From an uncultured Burkholderiaceae bacterium (GTDB taxonomy: Bacteria > Pseudomonadota > Gammaproteobacteria > Burkholderiales > Burkholderiaceae): 5,065 bases of DNA. The notes beneath the pieces were generated by a model, which was not told the DNA's origin, did not search any database, and saw only the letters and a list, made by a program, of their open reading frames with translations. Below, piece after piece: positions 1 to 5,065 of the stretch; within the stretch, counting starts at the first letter, position 1, and every line of letters begins with the position of its first letter. The position numbers and the translations under genes were made by a program. Where the stretch lies: the NCBI GenBank assembly GCA_937871985.1, contig CALMPB010000066.1:1-5065 (forward strand). The letters are read 5' to 3'.

Positions 1-2
1 TC

Positions 3-674
3 GCCGAGAACCCTTACCTGGCCATGCAGGCGAGCCAGCTTTGCCTCGTCGATAATACGTTGAACGCGCTGGAGCAGGAGGTCATGCGTCATCAGTTCGA
101 TGACGAGCCTCCTCGTGGGAAGGTCGCGTTGTTGGGCGCGCTCTCGCCTATGTGGATCTACGCGGCCTACGAGCTGCTTCGGACATGGCGTCAGCGCTGC
201 GAAGACGTCATCAAGCTCGCCGAGAATTCAGGGATCGATCTCAAGGCTGCCCATCTCGAACGAGACCTGGGATATCGCCACTACGATCGCGAGCTGCGCG
301 CGCAGCAATTGCGTGATGCCCAGGAGCGCCCCGAACTTATCGAGCAGATGCGCCGCGACCTGCGGCGGACGGAGATGGGCTTCACCACGCTCGAGTTCAT
401 TCGGGTCGCGCTCGCGAAGCACGAGGTGAGCAAGAAGGGAAACAAGAAACCCATCGCGTTCGCGCCGGGTCTCGCCCGTCCCAACCGCTGGTGCGGTTCG
501 ATGGAATATGAACTGAGCAATGGTGGTGCGATCATCAGCTATGTCACGCGGCGGGACATTGCGGAGACCATTCGATTTATCCCCGAGGCGGAAAATCCAA
601 GTGATGACGATCTGGCAGGCTTCCGGGCCTATATGAACCCGCCCGATGTTGAGGTGCCGGGTGCGGTGGCATGA
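3..674 (+). CDS. Uncharacterised helical protein, 5'-truncated; upstream partner of the PD-(D/E)xK nuclease gene
   Basis: I do not recognise the family. The reading frame is open to the left edge, adding seven codons (AENPYLA) before the first ATG at 24. No good ribosome-binding site precedes that ATG, so the true start probably lies outside the window; a start at 24 would give 216 residues. Numbering from that ATG, residues 35-65 form an amphipathic helix containing SPMWIYAAYELLRTWRQR, a tryptophan/arginine-rich pattern seen in some HEPN-like helical bundles. Residues 76-116 are very rich in R, E, Q and D and probably form a long helix or coiled coil. Residues 150-187 look more beta-like (SMEYELSNGGAIISYVTRRD). 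The tail is acidic and proline-containing. No signal peptide or membrane segment is seen, so it is probably cytoplasmic. The stop overlaps the next start by four bases, which suggests co-translation with the nuclease. RDLGYRH (residues 80-86) formally fits Rx4-6H, but its position is not convincing as a HEPN active site. Confidence 0.85.
   Translation, partial: AENPYLAMQASQLCLVDNTLNALEQEVMRHQFDDEPPRGKVALLGALSPMWIYAAYELLRTWRQRCEDVIKLAENSGIDLKAAHLERDLGYRHYDRELRAQQLRDAQERPELIEQMRRDLRRTEMGFTTLEFIRVALAKHEVSKKGNKKPIAFAPGLARPNRWCGSMEYELSNGGAIISYVTRRDIAETIRFIPEAENPSDDDLAGFRAYMNPPDVEVPGAVA
671..674 (+). other. ATGA start/stop overlap (translational coupling)
   Basis: The stop codon of the first gene (TGA) and the start codon of the nuclease gene (ATG) share ATGA. 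There is only a weak purine stretch before it, so the second gene probably depends on ribosomes finishing the first. This fixes the nuclease start and suggests fixed stoichiometry of the two products. Confidence 0.75.
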
Positions 675-1753
675 GTGATCAGCCGCCGGCAGCGCGACCA
701 AAGACCAAGGCCTTCGACTTGCTGGCGTCGGCGGCTGCTTTTGCGCGGGGACATTCCATCGCGCTTAACGATCCCTCGCTGGTCGAACGCTTCATAATTG
801 ATGCGACGCCAAAGCTGAAGGAGGCGTTGGCGGACCCAACGCTGATCCACGGCTCGCGAACCGAACGCCTGTTCGAGGCGACGGTGCTCAGCCTCGGTCG
901 TTTTCGATTGCTGAAAACTGAGGATGTCGGTCGCGTCCATGCTGCCGACACCAGCCGCGCGCCCGATTTCCGGATCGTACTGGACGATGGGGAGCAGTGG
1001 CTGGTCGAAGTCAAGAACGTCCGATGCAAGGAGCCATTCAAGCAGGAAACGCGGATGTCCGCAGCCTATCTGGCTTCGCTTCAGACCTATGCGGACATGG
1101 TCGGAACGCCATTAAAGCTGGCGATATTCTGGTCGCTTTGGAACATCTGGACCGTCATTTCGCCAGACCGCTTTCGTACTGCACGCGGGGGGCTCCGGGT
1201 CGCGATGAAAGATGCTGTCCTCATCAACGAGTTCGGAAGGCTCGGCGAAGTGATTATCATGACCAAGCCGCCGCTGCGTGTCGTGCTCGGAGCCGCGTCT
1301 GACATGCCGCGCTCCTTGAGTTCCGAGGGGTTGGCCAACTTCATCATCGGCTCCGCGAAACTCTATAGCGGTGCGGTAGAACTGACTGATCCCAGGGATC
1401 GCAAGCTCGCCGAGGTACTGCTGTTCTACGGCGAATGGTCCGCGGACGGCCCGTTCGCAGTGACCGAAGATGGGGCGTTCATTGGCGTAGAGTTTATTGC
1501 GAACCCGGAAGAACCGTCAGATCAGGGCTGGGATGGCATTGGCTGGGCCAGCCGCATTTTCAGCAGGTACTATGCCGCACAGACTATCGACGGCGATCAA
1601 GTGATCCAGCTCCATGGCGAAGCGGCGCCGGATTGGTTCGCGCCGCTTTCGGATTGGGATTTCAAGAACAGCAAGGTTCCGCTTTTGTTGGGGCGGGTCC
1701 AGGCACCGGATCACCGTGCAAGCGATGATCCACCAGAGCCGCGGGCAGATTAG
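671..1753 (+). CDS. Predicted PD-(D/E)xK superfamily nuclease
   Basis: This 360-residue protein is probably a metal-dependent DNA endonuclease of the restriction-endonuclease-like fold. The signature is readable in order: E69 in a helix (RTERLFEA), P98-D99 at the start of a strand (APDFRIVL), then E113-V114-K115 ending the next strand (QWLVEVK). A helix follows with Q138 and Y140 (LASLQTYADM), then two hydrophobic strands (LKLAIFW, IWTVISP). D99, E113 and K115 are the expected catalytic residues and E69 the usual helical acid. The C-terminal half, about residues 185-345, has alternating strands (EVIIMTK, LRVVLG, GAFIGVEFI, KVPLLLG) and no family I can name; the last 15 residues are a polar tail. 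The ATG lies in an ATGA overlap with the upstream gene, which supports this start and implies coupling. The target is unknown. No helicase, methyltransferase or ATPase partner is visible in the window. The fold is well supported; the biological role is inference. Confidence 0.9.
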   Translation: MSDQPPAARPKTKAFDLLASAAAFARGHSIALNDPSLVERFIIDATPKLKEALADPTLIHGSRTERLFEATVLSLGRFRLLKTEDVGRVHAADTSRAPDFRIVLDDGEQWLVEVKNVRCKEPFKQETRMSAAYLASLQTYADMVGTPLKLAIFWSLWNIWTVISPDRFRTARGGLRVAMKDAVLINEFGRLGEVIIMTKPPLRVVLGAASDMPRSLSSEGLANFIIGSAKLYSGAVELTDPRDRKLAEVLLFYGEWSADGPFAVTEDGAFIGVEFIANPEEPSDQGWDGIGWASRIFSRYYAAQTIDGDQVIQLHGEAAPDWFAPLSDWDFKNSKVPLLLGRVQAPDHRASDDPPEPRAD

Positions 1754-1759
1754 CCTGAC

Positions 1760-3127
1760 TTAGTCTTCTTCGGCCTGTTCCGGTGGAGGCAGCACCCAGC
1801 CATCGGCCTGAAGAAAGGTCAGAACCTCATCATATTTGTCGGTACGGCGCACGCGGCGGACATGCTGATAGAAGCGATTGCGCGCATCCGGGGTTGGCTG
1901 GTCGGCCGCTACCGCGTTGCGGAGGACTCCAAGTAGCAGTGTGTCGGTTTCGGCAGCGTCCCAGTTTTGACCATTCTCGATGATGGCATCGAGAAGCTGA
2001 TCGATCTGCTGGCTGGCCAGGCGACCGGCGAATGGAGAGATCAGGTCGCGAAAATTGACTTCTGAGCCGCGCCAACTTCCGGACCCCTGATACAGCGCGA
2101 TCGCGCGAGGCCAGAGGTCGGCGAGCGGCTGCATGGCGATTGCATTGGCCAGATGTTCCTCATTCAAGGCCGCAATCACGGCGAGGAGTGGAGCGCGGAA
2201 ATGCGGCAGGGTTACGCCTGTGAGGATGCGGTAATCCGCGATGGTAGCTGCGTCGGCGTTGTCGATCGTCGCTTGCAGGGCCATCCGCGACGGTTCCAGT
2301 AGAAGCATCCAGAAGTCCGGGAAGGAGGCGATAAACGCGATCGCGCGGGGCCTGTGTTGGGGGTCGAGGCCGTCGATCAGCCTGACGATCATGGTGGAGA
2401 TGTCTGGCCATGACGGGGCGGCGCGTTCGCGCACCGCAACGAGGGAAGAGGTGATCTTACGCTGTTGGGTTTCCCATTGGGCCGGCACGCCCTTGAGCAG
2501 GGATTTCGCTAGCACCGTACCGAAATTGCGGATGTTCTGGGTGCGGACGCGGGCGAGATAGCGCTGTTCGACATAGTCAAGAATGCGCGTATGAGCGGTA
2601 GGGAAACCGGACGATTGCACATCGATGTCGAAGAGGTCGAAGATCGCCTTGCCTTGCAAGGGCTCCTGCGAGAGGACGAGATCGACCGCATTGACCAGGT
2701 GAAGGCGCACCAGTTCCGGCGACGGCTCGAACAGTTCAGCTTCTGCCGAGAACGCCGGATGGGCGCAGAGATGCCTGTCTTCGCGAAGGCGGGCCAACTG
2801 ATTTTGGGCGATGCGGTTGACGACCTGGGTGTTGGCAGTCGCGTCTTCGAGAATATCCGCCTCAAGTTGAAGCAGCTTCCTGATGTCGGCTGCGGCGGTG
2901 GCATTATCCCAAGCGGTGATGAAGGTCGTCGCGGCCGCATCGCCCATGGCGCTCAACTCGCGATACTTGGCGATAAGGTCATAGACGAGTGCAACCCAGA
3001 CAGACGTCAACGAAGCGCGCAGCGCACCCGCCTTGTAGGCCTTCACCGCGTCGAGAAAGTAGATTTTCGATTGGGGGTTACGAATTTTGGTCAGTAAAAT
3101 ATCGAGATCAATAAATCCGGAATCCAC
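1760..3127 (-). CDS. HEPN-motif helical protein, probable ribonuclease (455 aa)
   Basis: A long, almost all-alpha protein. The N-terminal 155 residues resemble a HEPN domain: helix YFLDAVKAYKAGALRAS (residues 23-39), helix SVWVALVYDLIAKYREL (42-58), a long helix around 83-114, then LREDRHLCAHPAF, in which R118 and H123 form the Rx4H motif that is the catalytic pair of HEPN RNases. From about 180 to 440 there are many further helices (ASFPDFWMLLLEP, HLANAIAMQPLADLWPRAIALY, IDQLLDAIIENG) that may form a helical-repeat scaffold, with an acidic tail. No signal peptide or membrane segment is seen. The start is GTG, chosen because GAGGT sits eight bases upstream. HEPN proteins are common toxins and effectors in antiphage and toxin-antitoxin systems; that role here is inference. 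The gene is the last of the minus-strand cluster and converges on the nuclease gene with six bases between stops. Confidence 0.88.
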   Translation of the reverse strand: MDSGFIDLDILLTKIRNPQSKIYFLDAVKAYKAGALRASLTSVWVALVYDLIAKYRELSAMGDAAATTFITAWDNATAAADIRKLLQLEADILEDATANTQVVNRIAQNQLARLREDRHLCAHPAFSAEAELFEPSPELVRLHLVNAVDLVLSQEPLQGKAIFDLFDIDVQSSGFPTAHTRILDYVEQRYLARVRTQNIRNFGTVLAKSLLKGVPAQWETQQRKITSSLVAVRERAAPSWPDISTMIVRLIDGLDPQHRPRAIAFIASFPDFWMLLLEPSRMALQATIDNADAATIADYRILTGVTLPHFRAPLLAVIAALNEEHLANAIAMQPLADLWPRAIALYQGSGSWRGSEVNFRDLISPFAGRLASQQIDQLLDAIIENGQNWDAAETDTLLLGVLRNAVAADQPTPDARNRFYQHVRRVRRTDKYDEVLTFLQADGWVLPPPEQAEED

Positions 3128-3237
3128 GGCGCTCTACCTCAGAAATGCGATGTCGAATGGAACTAAATTATCTACGGATTTGCGTATCACTTATCTTTAA
3201 TTGCGCTGGGAAAAATGATTTCTATTGGTCTTGCGAA
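3128..3237 (-). promoter_or_regulatory. AT-rich intergenic gap, possible promoter for the HEPN-motif gene
   Basis: This 110-base gap is the only sizeable non-coding stretch. By hand count 35 of the 100 bases 3141-3240 are G or C, far below the flanking genes. On the minus strand GATAAT (3167-3172) could be a -10 element, about 40 bases before the GTG, which would give a leader of roughly 30 bases. No convincing -35 hexamer lies 16-18 bases upstream of it, so the promoter call is weak. No intrinsic terminator (stem plus T run) for the gene at 3238-3858 was found; the T5 run here is not behind a GC-rich stem. The HEPN-motif gene may be separately transcribed or an operon member behind a long spacer. 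Confidence 0.3.
3136..3140 (-). promoter_or_regulatory. Shine-Dalgarno site GAGGT for the HEPN-motif gene
   Basis: On the minus strand GAGGT precedes the GTG at 3125-3127 by eight bases. It is the strongest ribosome-binding site in the window and decides the non-ATG start. No in-frame ATG with a comparable site was noted nearby. Confidence 0.7.
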
Positions 3238-3858
3238 TTACTGATAAAGCGCCTTTGCCTCAATACCGATTTGAACAATCTCAGTATCGAGAAAAGCGTA
3301 AACAGGCAGGTCCGGAAAAGCGGCGCACACCTCCTTGAGAGTGATTTGCTGTGGCATCACGATTTCGGCGGGCATGATGGTGGCGTTGTAGTCGGCCAAT
3401 TGCGTAAGATCGACGATCTTGGCGACTTCGAGAGGCGGGTCCTGGAGGTTGATAAAGACGCCGATGGTGTCCGCGTCCATCACGGTCCATTCGTTATAGT
3501 CTGTCGAATTGGCGAAGGTGTCCGTGACAGCCTGCCGGGAGTAGGGTGTGCCAAGGCCCGTTCGGCGGCCGTTCGTGTCCCGAACGGTGCCGGCATCAGT
3601 CGGGTGGGCCGACGTAATTGAAGCGATGGAACGTGGCTTGAGCACGATGCCGATAGAGCCGAAGGTCTTGCAGTGGCCAGGCCAAATCACAGAACAGCTC
3701 ACGTCGCCGACGCCGGTGTCGCAAACCTTGATGGCATCGCGCAGATCGTCGGGAAACAGGCGACCGTCCAGTCCTTCGTCGCCTTTCCCTGGCCGGGAGC
3801 AATGCACGATGAGCGCGTTGCGTGAGCTCAATAGGTCGATGAGTTCCTCATAGGGCAT
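3238..3858 (-). CDS. Uncharacterised 206-aa protein
   Basis: I do not recognise the family. The protein appears soluble, with mixed alpha/beta character. Features that look like conserved blocks are: the N-terminal strand ALIVHCSRPGKGDEG with H19-C20-S21 (residues 15-29); LFPDDLRDAI (34-43); the strand GSIGIVLKPRSI (67-78); GRRTGLGTPYS (97-107); YNEWTV (121-126); the strand DTIGVFINL (130-138); VAKIVDL (145-151); and a C-terminal FPDLPVYAFL (181-190). Five cysteines (20, 46, 55, 63, 178) are present without zinc-finger spacing. The pattern of an N-terminal H in a strand, a central basic strand and a later E in NEW loosely recalls ADP-ribosyltransferase-type toxins, but I cannot align it and do not claim it. 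The start is supported by AGGA six bases upstream. It lies 18 bases behind the HEPN-like gene at 3877-4761, so the two are probably one transcript. Confidence 0.85.
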   Translation of the reverse strand: MPYEELIDLLSSRNALIVHCSRPGKGDEGLDGRLFPDDLRDAIKVCDTGVGDVSCSVIWPGHCKTFGSIGIVLKPRSIASITSAHPTDAGTVRDTNGRRTGLGTPYSRQAVTDTFANSTDYNEWTVMDADTIGVFINLQDPPLEVAKIVDLTQLADYNATIMPAEIVMPQQITLKEVCAAFPDLPVYAFLDTEIVQIGIEAKALYQ

Positions 3859-3864
3859 AGCAAA

Positions 3865-3868
3865 TCCT
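3865..3868 (-). promoter_or_regulatory. Shine-Dalgarno site AGGA for the 206-aa gene
   Basis: AGGA on the minus strand lies six bases before the ATG at 3856-3858, inside the 18-base gap to the upstream gene. It supports both the strand and the start of this unrecognised gene. Confidence 0.55.
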
Positions 3869-3876
3869 AAATATCG

Positions 3877-4761
3877 TTAGATGGCGAATGGCTGTCGCGA
3901 GCCGGGCCACTCGTCGCCTTCCATCTGGAAGGCGAGATCAGCCCCAGTCAGCCGCCGAAGGCTTGAGGCGGCGACGAACTGTACGCCGAGGGCGAGTTTT
4001 ACGACCTGAAGCCGCTTTAATCCGGCAGGCTTGTACCGGCTTTCGACATAGGGCGGCAGTGCGCCGACAATGGCCTGAACCCGCGCATCATCGCGGTGGG
4101 GGCGTCCTTCCGCCATGCGAAGAGCTATCGATGATAGATTGTGGCCATTCTTGCCTTTCCGGAAGGAATCCGGGTCGGTGCCGTCGTGGACGAGGGATGC
4201 CTTCATCGAGAGTTCGGCGACCATACAAATCGGCTGAATGACTGAGTCGTGACTGAAGGAGGTCGGTAGCGTGTTGGCAACGTCCTCGATGTTGGACCGC
4301 GCCATGCGCCATAATGTCGTTGCCGCCGGTATCGCGTGTTCGATTTCACTCAGGCCATTGGTGAAGTCGTGGAGGTCGGCGACCGAGAAAGCGACGTCCC
4401 CTGCAATTGCTCTATCCTGTCGGCACCAGATCCACCATTCTTCGGCGCTGGCGAAGCCCGCGACCTGCCAAGGTTGGAGAGAGACCTGGCCGAACACGAC
4501 CGGAAAGGTCAGCTTGCGTACCTGATCGACGGAGGCGGCGAAACCTATCCCGGCGCCTGGCCAGTTGGCGTCGACCTCGGGCATCATGGCGGCATAGGCG
4601 TCCATGATCCGCTTGACTTCGGGGTTCCCGCCAATGCCGATGACGAAGCTGGAGCCGAGGATTTCTGTCGCGGCCCGGAATGGCCGCTGATGGATATGGA
4701 TACCTTCCTCTGCATATTTAAGATCGAGACGGCGCAGATCATCCAATGTCCATGAACTCAT
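3877..4761 (-). CDS. HEPN-like helical protein with an unrecognised N-terminal domain (294 aa)
   Basis: The C-terminal half resembles a group of HEPN-like proteins in which a helix of the form E-x3-K is followed by a loop, GHxL and later an RY pair. Here these are E183-LSM-K187, then N205-G206-H207-N208-L209, then S241-R242-Y243, spread over about residues 175-255 in a predicted helical bundle. The canonical catalytic Rx4-6H motif is not obvious: K-N-G-H replaces it, so the domain may be non-catalytic or use other residues. Residues 1-115 form a separate region (GSSFVIGIGGNPEVKRIMDA, LTFPVVFGQVSLQPW, EEWWIWCRQD) that I cannot assign. There is no signal peptide or membrane segment. The ATG overlaps the stop of the upstream gene (ATGA), and AAGG lies ten bases before it. 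Together with the 206-aa gene downstream this looks like a translationally linked set. HEPN-like assignment is moderate; function is unknown. Confidence 0.87.
   Translation of the reverse strand: MSSWTLDDLRRLDLKYAEEGIHIHQRPFRAATEILGSSFVIGIGGNPEVKRIMDAYAAMMPEVDANWPGAGIGFAASVDQVRKLTFPVVFGQVSLQPWQVAGFASAEEWWIWCRQDRAIAGDVAFSVADLHDFTNGLSEIEHAIPAATTLWRMARSNIEDVANTLPTSFSHDSVIQPICMVAELSMKASLVHDGTDPDSFRKGKNGHNLSSIALRMAEGRPHRDDARVQAIVGALPPYVESRYKPAGLKRLQVVKLALGVQFVAASSLRRLTGADLAFQMEGDEWPGSRQPFAI
4758..4761 (-). other. ATGA start/stop overlap (translational coupling)
   Basis: On the minus strand the ATG of the 294-aa gene and the TGA of the gene entering from the right edge share ATGA. This is the same arrangement as in the plus-strand pair and indicates an operon continuing beyond the window. 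Confidence 0.7.
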
Positions 4762-5065
4762 GCTCGATCTGCCTTCGCTGCCGAATCCCGGTTCCGCTCT
4801 TGCTCGATGGGAATGGGTATAAGGTCGAGTGGCCCAAAACCACGCAGGCGCAACTGCGAGAATTTTTGACCAGAAAGGTCAATATCGAGCTCTGACGTGA
4901 AGGGGATGAGATAGGTACTGGCGTCGAAACCGTTGAAATTTATGCCTTCAGCCCTCAGTGCCTTGAAGACCTTGCACGTAGCCGAAACAAAAATCGGCAT
5001 AAGATCGAGATATGCTTGATCGTCGGGGTATCTGTGCTGCGAACGGAAAGCGCGGATTTCTGGCA
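4758..5065 (-). CDS. Uncharacterised protein, C-terminal 101 residues only (5'-truncated at the window edge)
   Basis: The frame stays open from the TGA at 4758 to the right edge. The ATG at 4998-5000 would give an 80-residue protein, but 21 more in-frame sense codons lie upstream of it (including RYPDDQAYLDL), in good codon style and with no ribosome-binding site before that ATG. The gene therefore most likely begins outside the window. The visible part has a helix (residues MPIFVSATCKVFKALRAEG after the internal ATG), a stretch with beta character (ASTYLIPFTSELDIDL, QLRLRGFGPLDLIPIPI) and a charged tail. No motif was recognised and too little is present to propose a function. It is coupled to the HEPN-like gene by the four-base overlap. 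Confidence 0.75.
   Translation of the reverse strand, partial: PEIRAFRSQHRYPDDQAYLDLMPIFVSATCKVFKALRAEGINFNGFDASTYLIPFTSELDIDLSGQKFSQLRLRGFGPLDLIPIPIEQERNRDSAAKADRA

Noticed and set aside
228..701. Minus-strand open frame of 157 codons opposite the first gene
   Set aside because: It is the antisense of a better-supported coupled gene, has no ribosome-binding site, and its translation has the skewed composition of a shadow frame in GC-rich DNA.
1754..1759. Shared bidirectional terminator between the convergent genes
   Set aside because: Only six bases separate the stops and no clear GC-rich hairpin with T tracts was seen in the adjacent coding ends.
2591..3097. Plus-strand open frame of 168 codons opposite the HEPN-motif gene
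   Set aside because: The minus-strand gene has a strong GAGGT site, helical domain structure and an Rx4H motif; the plus frame shows none of these and is explained by high GC.
3188..3240. Imperfect inverted repeat TAATTGCGC / GCGAATTA as a terminator or operator
   Set aside because: The arms need a mismatch or bulge and are separated by nearly 30 bases, with no T tract behind a stable stem; this is within chance for AT-rich DNA.
3145..3621. Plus-strand open frame of 158 codons starting in the AT-rich gap
   Set aside because: It begins with a Cys/Asn/Leu-rich stretch from non-coding DNA and then runs antisense to the 206-aa gene, which has better spacing, a ribosome-binding site and plausible secondary structure.
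3776..3802. RPGKGDEG in the 206-aa protein as a Walker A nucleotide-binding loop
   Set aside because: It lacks the GxxxxGK[S/T] spacing and there is no Walker B or helix in the right place.
4336..4755. Plus-strand open frame of 139 codons opposite the 294-aa gene
   Set aside because: Shadow frame; the minus-strand gene is coupled to its neighbour and has motif-like conserved patterns.
1..5065. CRISPR array, insertion sequence, integrase, tRNA or attachment site
   Set aside because: No regularly spaced repeats, terminal inverted repeats, transposase or recombinase motifs or tRNA-like segment were found on either strand.

Overview
The window is GC-rich (by eye near 60%) and densely coding, with short gaps, ATGA start/stop overlaps and G/C-biased third positions. 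This fits an alphaproteobacterium, possibly a sphingomonad, but no marker gene fixes the taxon and that guess rests on composition and style only. It looks like an accessory region: there are no housekeeping genes, no tRNA or rRNA, and none of the genes can be given an ordinary metabolic role. Six genes are visible, two of them cut by the window edges.

Left part, plus strand: a 5'-truncated gene (3-674) for a helical, charged protein of unknown function overlaps by four bases a 360-residue protein (671-1753). The second protein carries a readable PD-(D/E)xK nuclease signature: E69, P98-D99, E113-V-K115, then a helix with Q138 and Y140. The two are probably translated together.

Right part, minus strand, read from the right edge leftwards: the C-terminal end of an unrecognised gene (4758-5065), coupled by a four-base overlap to a 294-residue protein with a HEPN-like C-terminal region (3877-4761). 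After 18 bases comes an unrecognised 206-residue protein (3238-3858). After a 110-base AT-rich gap comes a 455-residue, mostly helical protein with an Rx4H motif typical of HEPN ribonucleases (1760-3127). The last gene starts at GTG behind a clear GAGGT ribosome-binding site and may have its own promoter in the gap.

The two units converge at 1753/1760 with only six bases between stop codons. A predicted DNA nuclease beside one probable HEPN RNase and one HEPN-like protein, among unrecognised genes, is the composition expected of a defence or mobile-element conflict locus. That reading is inference from family associations: no complete known system was recognised, no mobile element, CRISPR array, integrase or attachment site is visible, and the outer ends of both units lie outside the window.
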